This document shows, piece after piece, positions 45,860 to 54,685 of a stretch of DNA of 64,000 nt; the first letter of the stretch is position 1, and every line of letters begins with the position of its first letter. The notes under the pieces were generated by a model. That model did not search any database. It was not told the DNA's origin and saw only the letters and a program-made list of their open reading frames with translations. Made by a program: the position numbers and the translations under genes. This stretch comes from Peribacillus saganii (GTDB lineage: Bacteria; Bacillota; Bacilli; Bacillales; DSM-1321): positions 124,001 to 188,000 of the forward strand of contig NZ_QVTE01000016.1 of assembly GCF_003429095.1 (NCBI RefSeq). Reading direction: 5' to 3'.

Positions 45860-45892
45860 AAAACCCTTGCCAATTATGCTGGCAAGGGTTCT
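45860..45892 (-). terminator. Terminator of the amino acid permease
   Basis: On the minus strand AACCCTTGCCA / TGGCAAGGGTT with a 7-base loop, followed by TTTTGTTTG. Confidence 0.8.
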
Positions 45893-45899
45893 CCTTATT

Positions 45900-47264
45900 C
45901 TATCGTCTATGCAGCCCTTTGCTGTAATAGACAGCAATTAAGATAAAAAACCAGAGCGGGCCAACTATGAGTGCGATTCTAGTATCAGGGACATATGCCA
46001 TGACGGCTATGACAACAATTAAAAACAGGAGCGCTAAAATATTGCTATATGGGAAAAGTGGCATTTTATATTCCAGCTTGTCAAATTCTTCAGAAGTTAG
46101 TTTCTTTCGGAATTTCAATTGCGAGATTAAAATAGTTGCCCATGTCCAGATAGCTCCAAATGTTGCAATGCTTGTTACCCATGTAAACACCTTGGCCGGT
46201 ACTATATAGTTCAGGCAGACCCCAATCAGGAGAGCACCCGCCGAAGCGAGCAGTGCTTTACCGGGCACGCCATTTTTCGTTACCTTTCCATAGCTTCTTG
46301 GAGCTTCACCTTGCTCAGCCAGATTGAAAAGCATCCGGCCTGTACTGAAAATCCCGCTGTTACACGAAGAAAGTGCTGCGGTCAGGACAACGAAATTGAT
46401 AATTCCGGCAGCGCCGGCAATCCCAATTTTTTCAAATGTTAGTACAAATGGGCTTCCCTCTGAGCCAATTTGATTCCATGGGTAAATGGACATTATGACT
46501 GCTAATGACAGCACATAAAAAATCAATATTCTCCAGAAAACAGTATCGATGGCACGCGAAATTGATTTCTTCGGATTTTTTACTTCTCCGGCGGTGACAC
46601 CGATCATTTCTATGCCAAGGTATGCAAACATAACCATTTGCAGTGACATCAGGACACCGGAGAAGCCATTTGGAAAAAATCCGCCATTGTTGACTAGATG
46701 GCCAAATCCAGTAGCTACTCCTCCGTTACCCAGCCCGAAGAAAATCATTCCGGCCCCTATGATAATCATAGCCACAATAGTCACGATCTTAATAAGAGCA
46801 AACCAAAACTCAAGCTCCCCATAGGCCTTGACGGCCAGAAAGTTTACCGAAGTCATGATGATTAAGGCAGCAAGGGCCCACATCCATCGCTCTGTATCAG
46901 GAAACCAAAATTCCATATAAATTCCCACTGCGGTAATTTCCGCCATACAGGTAACGACCCAGAGAAACCAATAATTCCAGCCGGTTAAATAACCAGCTAA
47001 AGGGCTTACATAATCGCTGGCATAACGGCTAAAGGAACCAGCAACAGGATTTTTGATCGCCATTTCGCCTAGCGCCCGCATGATGAAGAAGATTGCCAGT
47101 CCGCCCGCAGCGTACGCAAGGAGGATGCCCGGGCCTGCCAGCTTGATTGCCGACGCCGATCCAAGAAAAAGCCCGACACCGATCGCAGCACCAAGTGACA
47201 TTAATGAAATATGTCTTTCCTCAAGCCCTCTGTTAAGTTGTGAATTTTCATGTTCATTCCCCAT
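45900..47264 (-). CDS. Amino acid permease of the APC superfamily (AAT family)
   Basis: 454 residues with 12 membrane helices. N-terminal RHISLMSLGAAIGVGLFLGS and GEMAIKNPVAGSFSRYASDY are the AAT-family signatures; MFAYLGIEMIGVTAGEVKNP lies near residue 215. The family includes AapA, AlaP and proline or GABA permeases, and I cannot choose between them. A ribosome site (AAGAAAAAGAAG) lies before the ATG. Single gene with its own terminator. Confidence 0.88.
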   Translation of the reverse strand: MGNEHENSQLNRGLEERHISLMSLGAAIGVGLFLGSASAIKLAGPGILLAYAAGGLAIFFIMRALGEMAIKNPVAGSFSRYASDYVSPLAGYLTGWNYWFLWVVTCMAEITAVGIYMEFWFPDTERWMWALAALIIMTSVNFLAVKAYGELEFWFALIKIVTIVAMIIIGAGMIFFGLGNGGVATGFGHLVNNGGFFPNGFSGVLMSLQMVMFAYLGIEMIGVTAGEVKNPKKSISRAIDTVFWRILIFYVLSLAVIMSIYPWNQIGSEGSPFVLTFEKIGIAGAAGIINFVVLTAALSSCNSGIFSTGRMLFNLAEQGEAPRSYGKVTKNGVPGKALLASAGALLIGVCLNYIVPAKVFTWVTSIATFGAIWTWATILISQLKFRKKLTSEEFDKLEYKMPLFPYSNILALLFLIVVIAVMAYVPDTRIALIVGPLWFFILIAVYYSKGLHRR

Positions 47265-47545
47265 CTTCTTTTTCTTCCTTTCGTTTAAGACGGAAGCAGT
47301 TCTTTCTAAAAAGATCTTTGTTCCCGAAAATTGTTGATGGCTCTTTCTATAAAATTATTCAACTCATAATAGTATACCGGAATAATTTTGTAAAGAGAGC
47401 CGAAATACTCTGGTACCAAAGAAACAGCCATATAAACCAGCTCGAAGACTTTTGCATTTCCTGATATTTTGTTAGCCAAATAATAGATATTTTTTCGGTA
47501 TTTGGTAACGCTAAGATTACCTTAAAAAGCGAAAGGATGAGAAAG

Positions 47546-48907
47546 ATGGATCATTTAACGATTGCCAGGTCGATGTTCGGGACTACCATGGCCTTTCATA
47601 TTATTTTTGCCACCATCGGAGTCGGGCTTCCGATGATGATGCTGGCGGCTGAATTATTGTATCAAAAAACAAAGGACCGTGATTATGCAATCATGGCTAA
47701 CCGATGGACAAAAACCTTTGCGGTACTGTTGGGAGTGGGTATTCCCACAGGTACTATCGCTGGGGTCCAATTGTCGTTGCTTTGGCCAGGATTCATGGAA
47801 GTCATTGGCCGGGTGATGGCTTTGCCGTTCCAAATTGAAATTTACGCATTCCTGATTGAAGCGCTATTTATGTCAATTTATGTGTATGCTGCTAATCGTA
47901 TTTCTTCCTGGATGAGGATTGCAGCTCTTTCACTAGTGGCTTTTGGTGCTGTCGCATCGGCCATATTAATTACCAATGTTCACGCATTTCAGGGAACACC
48001 GGCAGGGTTTCGGGTGGAAGATGGCAGGATCGTAGATGTTGATCCATGGGCTGCTTTTTTTAACCCTAGCTTCCTTACATCTGCTCTCCACGTGTCGTTT
48101 TCTGCTTATACTGTAGGGGCATTTGTCATAGCTTCCGTTTCGGCATTTAAAATGCTGAGAAGAGGACTGAGCAACCGTGTTTATGAATTTCATCAAAAAG
48201 CCCTCATGCTTAGCCTTATCCTGGGATTGATTTTCTCTTTTGCCACAGCTCTGAACGGGCATGATACAACGCAAATGCTTCATGAAACGCAGCCTGAGAA
48301 GCTCGCTGCTGCAGAGGGCCTTTTTGAAACTCAGACTCATGCACCACTGACAATTGGCGGTTTTACTGATAGGGAAACGCAGGAAGTGAAATTTGGGATT
48401 GAAATTCCCTGGGCTTTAAGCTTTTTATCGGGGAACAGCTTTGATACAAAAGTGGTTGGCCTAAATGATTTTCCAGAAGAATATTGGCCGCCTTTATTTG
48501 TTCACACGCTTTTCAATGGCATGGTTTTTATTGGAACATTCTTGATACTTCTGTCCGCTGCGGGAATTGTTTGGAGAAAGTTTTTAAAGAAGGAAAAATA
48601 TCCAAAAATATTTATGTGGGCTTTTTGTCTTTCAGGACCGCTCGCAGTAGCTGGAATTGAATTTGGATGGATATTTGCCTGCACTGGCAGACAGCCTTGG
48701 AATATTTACCGTATTCTTTCGACAGAGGAATCGGTGACAACCGCGACTAATCTGGGAGTGCTGTTTATTTTATTTGTAATTGTGTATGCAATTCTCGCTG
48801 CATCAGTGGTGTTTGTACTGCTTTATTATTTCAAGCGTCATACAGTAAGTGATGATTTAGCGAAAGACGAAAAGCATGGCCCGTTTTCACTTAATTCCAA
48901 CTCATAA
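47546..48907 (+). CDS. cydA: Cytochrome bd oxidase subunit I (YthA/CydA-like)
   Basis: Haem-bearing subunit of a bd-type quinol oxidase, about 453 residues and nine membrane helices. Visible: ARSMFGTTMAFHIIFA with haem-ligand His18, LPFQIEIYAFLIEALFM, then the Q-loop and GRQPWNIY. The short Q-loop puts it with YthA or cyanide-insensitive (CioA) oxidases more than with long-loop CydA. The ATG at 47546 is chosen because AAAGG lies 9 bases before it; an ATG at 47537 overlaps that site. cydB follows 15 bases on. No cydCD is in the window. Confidence 0.9.
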   Translation: MDHLTIARSMFGTTMAFHIIFATIGVGLPMMMLAAELLYQKTKDRDYAIMANRWTKTFAVLLGVGIPTGTIAGVQLSLLWPGFMEVIGRVMALPFQIEIYAFLIEALFMSIYVYAANRISSWMRIAALSLVAFGAVASAILITNVHAFQGTPAGFRVEDGRIVDVDPWAAFFNPSFLTSALHVSFSAYTVGAFVIASVSAFKMLRRGLSNRVYEFHQKALMLSLILGLIFSFATALNGHDTTQMLHETQPEKLAAAEGLFETQTHAPLTIGGFTDRETQEVKFGIEIPWALSFLSGNSFDTKVVGLNDFPEEYWPPLFVHTLFNGMVFIGTFLILLSAAGIVWRKFLKKEKYPKIFMWAFCLSGPLAVAGIEFGWIFACTGRQPWNIYRILSTEESVTTATNLGVLFILFVIVYAILAASVVFVLLYYFKRHTVSDDLAKDEKHGPFSLNSNS

Positions 48908-48922
48908 GGAGGCTCTCATGCT

Positions 48923-49966
48923 ATGTCAGAAGCGTTATTAGCCGTTACCGTGCTATGGGGATTTGTCTTCATCTATTCGGTTATGGCAACCATGGACTTT
49001 GGTGCTGGTTTTTGGTCCATGTTTTATCTGAATAAATCAAAAACGAAGGCAACAAATATTGCTAACAGGTATTTATCCCCAACATGGGAAGTGACGAACA
49101 CTTTTATTGTCGCTTTGGTAGTTGCAGTATACAGCATGTTTCCGGGGGCCGCGTATACACTGGGAACTATTCTATTGATCCCAGGAAGCGCGATCCTGCT
49201 TTTGCTTACTCTCCGAAGTGCTTTTTTGGTATTTTCCCATAACGCGGAGGATTACAAAAAAGCCCTTACCTATATTTCAGGGATAGCAGGCATTATCATT
49301 CCCGGCTTGCTGATAAGTGTCCTGCCGATAACTCATGGAGGATTTGTGGAACGTGTTGGAGAAGGGCATACCCTTAATATGGAACGCCTGTTTACCAGTC
49401 CGAATGAATACTCATTTGTAGCTTTTGCCATAAGCAGTACATTGTTTTTGTCTTCCTTGCTTTTGTCAGATTATTCCAAAACGTCTAATGCACCGGACGC
49501 CTACCGGGTTTATCGAAGGGATGCTATGATTCTTGGGCCTGTATCCCTGCTGATGGCGTTCGCAATCATGCTGACATTGCAGCGGGAAGCCAGATGGCTC
49601 TATGACCGGATGATGGATGATCTGCCGCTGCTGCTTGTATCAGTTGGTTTTTTTGTGATTAGCGGGATTGCATTATTTTTGCCTTCATTAACAAAAAAGG
49701 ATGTAAAAGGGATGCCCCGTCTCGCAGTTGTAGCAGTTTGCATCCAATATTTAATAGCCAGCTATGTGTATGGAAAGGCTCATTTGCCATATATGGTGTA
49801 TCCTGACGTAACGATTCAGTCTGGGTTTACAGACCCGGCTTCGTTTAGGGCTGTGTTTGCAACCTATGTGGTTGGCTTTGCCATATTGTTTCCAGGTTTC
49901 GTTTATTTTTGGAGTATGTTTATGCATGACAAAAAATATCTGCGCCAGAAGCAAACCACGAAATGA
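48923..49966 (+). CDS. cydB: Cytochrome bd oxidase subunit II (YthB/CydB-like)
   Basis: Second subunit of the bd oxidase, 347 residues and about eight membrane helices. N-terminal LWGFVFIYSVMATMDFGAGF is the family signature. It has no haem ligands of its own. AAGGAGG lies upstream. Forms one operon with cydA. Confidence 0.9.
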   Translation: MSEALLAVTVLWGFVFIYSVMATMDFGAGFWSMFYLNKSKTKATNIANRYLSPTWEVTNTFIVALVVAVYSMFPGAAYTLGTILLIPGSAILLLLTLRSAFLVFSHNAEDYKKALTYISGIAGIIIPGLLISVLPITHGGFVERVGEGHTLNMERLFTSPNEYSFVAFAISSTLFLSSLLLSDYSKTSNAPDAYRVYRRDAMILGPVSLLMAFAIMLTLQREARWLYDRMMDDLPLLLVSVGFFVISGIALFLPSLTKKDVKGMPRLAVVAVCIQYLIASYVYGKAHLPYMVYPDVTIQSGFTDPASFRAVFATYVVGFAILFPGFVYFWSMFMHDKKYLRQKQTTK

Positions 49967-50067
49967 TCAAACTCTCCATGGCAGCACTCAGTACTACATT
50001 AAGCGTGCCAGCCGGATGAAAAAGGCAAAGAGGGGGGAGCTATTGTGGAAAGGAAAGGTGAAGATAC

Positions 50068-50823
50068 ATGAAAAAAAGATTGATTCTAATAGGCGCTTAT
50101 TTGTTTATTATTGTCATTTCTGTCCTTGGGCTTCAGCATGCGAATGCGGCAAATGAGCAGGCGTCTAAAGAGGTGCTAATCAAAACGGTTAAAAAAGATG
50201 TGACAGGTGACCGTGGCCGGGACAAGGTGTCACTGATGGGAATTCCTTACGAAGATAACAGCTCCTTTTTTAAAACCATTTATCTTGTTGTGAAGGAGAA
50301 AAATGGGAAGCAAGAAAAAGTACAGCTGGACGGAGGATATGAGCCAATAATGAAATTCGCAGATTTTAATCGCGATAAGGTTAAGGATGTCCTTGTTAAT
50401 GTCAGTACCGGCGGAAGCGGTGGAACGATAAACAGCTATGTATATTCCTTTGCGGAAGGCAACGCAAAGAATCTTTCGTCCCCGCCCTCCGTGTCCGCAA
50501 CGGCACAATTTGAGGATGATTACAAAGCGTCTATTGCTTTAGCAGGACAGAAACCGGTAATGATCGATGTGAGGAATAGAAAAAAAGACTATGCGAGATT
50601 AGGTTTGTATAGCAATGGAAAACTGAATGAACCTACAGAATTGATGGTTGACCTTTATTCTGTTATGAAAATTGTGAGGCTCCCCAGCGGTAAAGGACTA
50701 AAAGGGATCCAGAGGGTAAGTGGAGCTTATCGCGCTGATGCGCTTGCAGAAATAACCTCTGTTTGGTTTTATGAAAACGGAGAGTGGCGGATGGTAAGTG
50801 CATCAAGTAAGCAAATTAAATAG
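50068..50823 (+). CDS. Secreted protein with a Ca-binding-like Asp segment
   Basis: 251 residues: signal peptide (KKRLILIGAYLFIIVISVLG with cleavage near AANA), then a beta-rich extracellular domain. KFADFNRDKVKDVLVNVSTGG resembles an FG-GAP/VCBS calcium loop (D-x-N-x-D). The family is not recognised further. GAAAGG precedes the ATG. It may be expressed with the following Staygreen gene (80 bases). Confidence 0.7.
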   Translation: MKKRLILIGAYLFIIVISVLGLQHANAANEQASKEVLIKTVKKDVTGDRGRDKVSLMGIPYEDNSSFFKTIYLVVKEKNGKQEKVQLDGGYEPIMKFADFNRDKVKDVLVNVSTGGSGGTINSYVYSFAEGNAKNLSSPPSVSATAQFEDDYKASIALAGQKPVMIDVRNRKKDYARLGLYSNGKLNEPTELMVDLYSVMKIVRLPSGKGLKGIQRVSGAYRADALAEITSVWFYENGEWRMVSASSKQIK

Positions 50824-50903
50824 AACCCGGCAAAATTGGAACCATTTTTGGGCGATTATCATAAGATATGGCAAGAAACCTGACGAAGGGAGATTTGCTT
50901 GCC

Positions 50904-51383
50904 ATGTCAAAGCTTAATCCTGAAAAGCTGTCCGTGATATATTTTCCGCCGGTAACAGAATGTATGCCTGTTGATGGCCGCAAATATACGGTAACTCATT
51001 CGGACTTAACGGGCGATCTTTTTCTAAGCGTTGGCTGCCAGTATGATTATTCCCGGATAAACGCTTCCTTGCGTGATGAAATATTAGCTGAATGGCTCCC
51101 TAAAATGGGCCAGTATATCCTGTCAGGCAGGGTTTATGTGAACGGGGGAGAATTTGACGAAAATATCACTAAGGTCAGATATATGATCTTCCGAAAAGAA
51201 ATGGATTTAGCGCTTCAGGCAATTACACAGGGAGACTCCTTATTTTTCTGTCATTTTCCGTGGCTGCTGGATAGCCCTATTTATATTCACTTTGAATCAA
51301 GATTGCCGGAATATGACGAAATTGTACATTTTGGGACGCCGAGAAACTATCTGCTGACAAACATACATGGTTATAAGCCCTGA
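50904..51383 (+). CDS. Staygreen (SGR) family protein
   Basis: 159 residues matching the Staygreen family: LSVIYFPPVTE, GRKYTVTHSDLTGDLFLSVG, INASLRDEILAEW, VYVNGGEFDE, RYMIFRKEMDLAL and DSPIYIHFESRLPEY. Plant Staygreen removes magnesium from chlorophyll a, and some bacterial homologues have this activity in vitro; the role in a non-photosynthetic Bacillus is unknown. The ATG at 50904 follows AAGGGAGA; an in-frame ATG at 50868 has no ribosome site. Confidence 0.85.
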   Translation: MSKLNPEKLSVIYFPPVTECMPVDGRKYTVTHSDLTGDLFLSVGCQYDYSRINASLRDEILAEWLPKMGQYILSGRVYVNGGEFDENITKVRYMIFRKEMDLALQAITQGDSLFFCHFPWLLDSPIYIHFESRLPEYDEIVHFGTPRNYLLTNIHGYKP

Positions 51384-51404
51384 CCAAGAGCAGGGCTTTT
51401 TTTC
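51375..51404 (+). terminator. Terminator after the Staygreen gene
   Basis: AAGCCCTG / CAGGGCTT stem with an 8-base loop and a T-run. Confidence 0.85.
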
Positions 51405-51764
51405 TTCCCAGAGTGATTTGTCGCTTAATTTAATCACTCTTTGCTAAGAACTATTTCAAGTTTCAGTATTATTGTCACTTATTGCTGCCTCCTTTAGCTT
51501 TTAAAAAGAATTTACACTACTCCCTAGGAAATGGCTATCAGTTTGATAGCAACTGCTATTAAAGTGATATAATGTGCATGTAATTAGCTTATGTGGATTT
51601 CGCTTGGTTTTTCAGGAGAATCTTTTAAATCTCTTTAACGGGCCAGCAGCATTCCGATTAAAAAAGCATACTTTAGAATATTTCAACGAATAATGTCCAA
51701 TTTTGCAGAAGGAATTCCAGTGACTTGCAGAGAATTGCATGATAAGGAACTGAGGTGAAAAGAT
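51405..51764. other. Intergenic stretch with overlapping palindromes
   Basis: No gene was seen. A candidate operator and -10 box lie at 51534-51573, listed separately. Confidence 0.5.
51534..51573 (+). promoter_or_regulatory. Candidate operator and promoter
   Basis: GCTATCA-GTT-TGATAGC (51534-51550) is a perfect palindrome; its right arm also pairs with TGCTAT just after it (ATAGCA-AC-TGCTAT). TATAAT lies at 51568-51573, so the palindromes occupy the -35 region. Confidence 0.5.
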
Positions 51765-52178
51765 ATGAGATTTTACTCTGAAAAAAGTCCAATTCTGTCA
51801 CTCATTCTCTGGGGAACAGCAACAGCCGCTCTAATAACAGGGATTATTGATATTAACGAAGAAGGCCTGGGGCCCATCGTTATTGGAGTGCTCTTGGCAC
51901 TATTTATCGGCTGGCTTTGGCTGACAACGTACTACGAAATTACGGATAACATTCTGCTTGTTTCAGCAGGGCCAATAAGAAAACGGATTGATATCTATAC
52001 AATCCGCTCTCTAAATAAAACACGCAACCCAGTCTCAAGCCCGGCGCTTTCTTTTGATAGAATAGAAATTGTTTTTAACATGTATGATAGCGTAATTATT
52101 TCACCTAAGGATAAAGAGGCATTTGCCGCTGAGTTAAAGAAAATCAATCCGGACATTAAGGTAAATCTGAAGAATTGA
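51765..52178 (+). CDS. Bacterial PH-domain protein (bPH_4 type)
   Basis: 137 residues: two membrane helices (SLILWGTATAALITGIIDI and GPIVIGVLLALFIGWLWL), then a small PH-like domain with LSFDRIEIVFNMYDSVIISP near residue 92. Function unknown. The AGGTGA ribosome site precedes the ATG. Confidence 0.8.
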   Translation: MRFYSEKSPILSLILWGTATAALITGIIDINEEGLGPIVIGVLLALFIGWLWLTTYYEITDNILLVSAGPIRKRIDIYTIRSLNKTRNPVSSPALSFDRIEIVFNMYDSVIISPKDKEAFAAELKKINPDIKVNLKN

Positions 52179-52204
52179 CAAAATTTTGAATGAATTGCTA
52201 AAAT
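52175..52204 (+). promoter_or_regulatory. Promoter of the tetR-yng operon
   Basis: TTGACA, 18 bases, TAAAAT, overlapping the stop of the PH-domain gene. Confidence 0.6.
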
Positions 52205-52222
52205 CAAAACAGATTTTCATTA

Positions 52223-52924
52223 TTGGTGTGTAGGGAGGGGGATATTACGGATCTTAAGGAACGAATCATCGAAACATCACTGGTACTCTTCGAAAAACAC
52301 GGCTTTCACGGTGTCACAGTAAACGACATTGTCAGGGAAAGCGGCACTTCAAAAGGTGGTTTTTACCACCACTTTCATTCAAAGGATGAGCTTCTTTTTG
52401 TCATTCATGATTATTTTATTTCATATGTTTTAACGAAAGCTCAGGAAGCAAACGCAACTAGTCAAACCCCCACGGAACAACTGCAGAAAATCATTACATC
52501 ATTTGTAAAAGTATTTGACCTCTATAAACCGCATCTTACAGTATTTTACCAGGAAAGCACGTACTTAAAGCCTCAATATGAAAAAGCAATTAAAGTCAAG
52601 CGGGATTCCTATAAAAATGTTCTGTTCCAGGTATTGAGGGAAGGAATGGCATCTGGGGAATTCAGAAATGAATTGCCTGTAGAAATAACCGGCATGAGCA
52701 TTCTTGGCATGGTGAATTGGACGCATAAATGGTACCAAAAGGAAGGAAAGTACACCATTGAGGAAATTGCCGATATTTATGTTGATCTTGTGCTCCAGTC
52801 ATTGCTAACAGAAGAAAAAAAGCGCTCCAGCACCTATCGTGCCTACTTTTTATCCAAATCAGCAGCCAGCCATAAAAAAAATAACAATGAATTTTGTACA
52901 GGACAGACCAACCAGTCGGTCTAA
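52223..52924 (+). CDS. TetR-family transcriptional regulator
   Basis: N-terminal TetR helix-turn-helix: IIETSLVLFEKHGFHGVTV then DIVRESGTSKGGFYHHF, followed by an all-helical ligand domain; about 225-233 residues. Upstream of fatty-acyl or branched-chain genes, it likely responds to an acyl-CoA and represses the operon. Start choice is unclear: the TTG at 52223 has no ribosome site, while GGGAGGGGG at 52233 points to the ATT codon at 52244 (giving TDLKERIIETSL). A palindrome at the end of the gene could be its operator. Confidence 0.85.
   Translation: MVCREGDITDLKERIIETSLVLFEKHGFHGVTVNDIVRESGTSKGGFYHHFHSKDELLFVIHDYFISYVLTKAQEANATSQTPTEQLQKIITSFVKVFDLYKPHLTVFYQESTYLKPQYEKAIKVKRDSYKNVLFQVLREGMASGEFRNELPVEITGMSILGMVNWTHKWYQKEGKYTIEEIADIYVDLVLQSLLTEEKKRSSTYRAYFLSKSAASHKKNNNEFCTGQTNQSV
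52905..52922. promoter_or_regulatory. Candidate operator of the TetR regulator
   Basis: AGACCAACCAGTCGGTCT is an 18-bp quasi-palindrome (14 of 18 positions symmetric). It overlaps the last codons of the regulator and lies 60 bases before the acyl-CoA dehydrogenase gene. Confidence 0.45.
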
Positions 52925-52982
52925 GGTGGTTTGTAAGGTTATGAATGAATGCGCTTACAAAAAACATTCAGGAGGGTAACCA

Positions 52983-54125
52983 ATGGAGTTTGCATTAACA
53001 AAAGAACAGCAGATGATCAAAGACATGGTGAGTGAATTTGCCGAAAAAGAAATTAAGCCGGTTGCCAAAGAATTGGATGAAAAATCCAAGTTTGCAGAGG
53101 ATGTCTTTAAAAAGATGGGGGAGCTGGGATTGCTTGGAATTCCGTTCCCTGAACAATATGGAGGTTCTGGCGGCGATACTATCTCCTATGCTATTGCAGT
53201 CGAAGAAATTGGCAAGGCATGCGGCGGAACGGGATTAAGTTATGCAGCGGCAGTTTCACTTGGAGCGGGCCCAATCTATTATTTTGGGACAGAAGAACAG
53301 AAACAGAAATACCTTGTACCGCTTGCAAAGGGTGAAACGCTGGCCTCATTTGGTTTAACAGAGCCAAATGCTGGATCAGATGCCGGAGGAACGAGGACAA
53401 GAGCTGTACTGGACGGAGAGGAGTATGTGATAAATGGAGAGAAATGCTGGATCACAAACGCCGGTTATGCCCGGACTATCACAGTAACCGCAGTATCCGG
53501 AAAAGATGAAAAGGGCAAAAACATCATCTCAGCATTTATTGTTCCTACTGATGCAAAGGGAGTAACCATTAACTGTAATTATGAAAAAATGGGAGTAAGG
53601 GCTTCCAATACATGTGAGATCATTTTAGAAGATGTCAGAATTCCGAGAGAAAATCTTCTTGGCGATCCTCAAAAAGGCTTCAAACAATTTTTATATACGC
53701 TTGATGGCGGACGAATCTCGATAGCAGCACTGGCTGTCGGTCTTGCCCAGGCCGCTTTGGAAAGATCACTCGCTTTTGCCAAGGAACGCATACAGTTTGG
53801 CAAATCGATTTCCAATTTCCAGGCTATCCAGTTCAAGCTTGCCGATATGGCGATGGAAATTGAATTGGCAAGAAACATGGTATATAAGGCAGCCTGGCTT
53901 AAGGACCAGAGAAAACCTTTTACAAAAGAATCAGCTTATGCAAAGCTTTTTGCCTCTGAAATGGCGTTCCGTGCCTGCAATCAGGCAATCCAGATCCACG
54001 GGGGCTCCGGCTATATGCGTGAATATGAAGTGGAGCGCTATTTAAGAGATGCCAAACTATTGGAAATCGGAGAAGGAACTTCAGAGATTCAAAGACTAGT
54101 AATCGCAAGACAGCTAGGCTGTTAA
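52983..54125 (+). CDS. yngJ: Acyl-CoA dehydrogenase (YngJ-like)
   Basis: FAD enzyme of 380 residues that makes the first double bond in acyl-Co[15 protein letters not shown] near residue 123 and CWITNAGYA near 156 bind FAD and substrate. The catalytic glutamate appears to be in [11 protein letters not shown] (about residue 364), as in short-chain enzymes; the place used by isovaleryl-CoA dehydrogenase reads [11 protein letters not shown] without a glutamate. In B. subtilis yngJ heads the yngJIHGFE operon. AGGAGGG precedes the ATG. Confidence 0.92.
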   Translation: MEFALTKEQQMIKDMVSEFAEKEIKPVAKELDEKSKFAEDVFKKMGELGLLGIPFPEQYGGSGGDTISYAIAVEEIGKACGGTGLSYAAAVSLGAGPIYYFGTEEQKQKYLVPLAKGETLASFGLTEPNAGSDAGGTRTRAVLDGEEYVINGEKCWITNAGYARTITVTAVSGKDEKGKNIISAFIVPTDAKGVTINCNYEKMGVRASNTCEIILEDVRIPRENLLGDPQKGFKQFLYTLDGGRISIAALAVGLAQAALERSLAFAKERIQFGKSISNFQAIQFKLADMAMEIELARNMVYKAAWLKDQRKPFTKESAYAKLFASEMAFRACNQAIQIHGGSGYMREYEVERYLRDAKLLEIGEGTSEIQRLVIARQLGC

Positions 54126-54194
54126 GGGAAGGCCGTGGAAGGCACACATACAAGGATTCCAGAAGATAGCGTTCACCTATTTTTGTAACTAGTA

Positions 54195-54209
54195 AAGTGC
54201 ATAGCACTT
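54195..54209. promoter_or_regulatory. Short perfect inverted repeat before yngI remnant
   Basis: AAGTGC-ATA-GCACTT. A possible protein-binding or hairpin site between yngJ and the yngI remnant. Confidence 0.3.
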
Positions 54210-54226
54210 CAAATAGGGGGATATCG

Positions 54227-54673
54227 ATGGCTGATTTATTGCAATTGACGGTAGGAAGTTATTGGAAGAAGCAGCCCTTAATTAAGGTGATAGGGATGCG
54301 GTCGTAATTCATACAGGAGACTTGCTGTGATGGATGAAAACAGCTACTGCAAAATAACAGGCAGGCTAAAGGATATGATTATCCGAGGGAAATAAAAGAA
54401 TCCTTTATTAGCACCCTTTGGTCCTTGATGTCCAGATTATCGGTGTGCCGGATAAGAAATATAGTGAAGAAGGATGACATGGATTATTCCGAAAGAAGGA
54501 ACAAGCCTGTCCAAGCAGGATATCAAATCGTTTTGTGAAGGGGAAATATCACGCCATAAAATACCACGTATATCGAATTTACGGATCAGTACCCAATGAC
54601 CGCGTCAGGTAAGATCCAAAAGTATAAGCTGAAGGTGCAATCGTTAGATCTATTAACTGAAAAAACGAAATAG
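54227..54673 (+). pseudogene. yngI: Remnant of an AMP-binding acyl-CoA ligase gene (yngI)
   Basis: Starts like YngI (ATG at 54227, MADLLQLTVG), shifts frame to LLEEAALN and GDRDAVVIHTGDL, then jumps over the whole centre of the protein to the C-terminal end: MDENSYCKITGRLKDMIIRG, then YRCAG/GVPDKKY, WIIPKEGTSLSKQDIKSF, ISRHKIPR and GKIQKYKL in different frames. Roughly 150 of about 545 codons remain. The ligase function is lost here; another gene would have to replace it. Confidence 0.8.
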
Positions 54674-54685
54674 GTGGTGTCAATT

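Noticed and set aside
47265-47545. Rex operator upstream of the cytochrome bd genes
   Set aside because: No TTGTGAA-N6-TTCACAA-like site was found; a TTGTTA alone is not enough.
47966-48340. 124-codon minus-strand frame inside cydA
   Set aside because: Shadow of a well-supported gene on the other strand.
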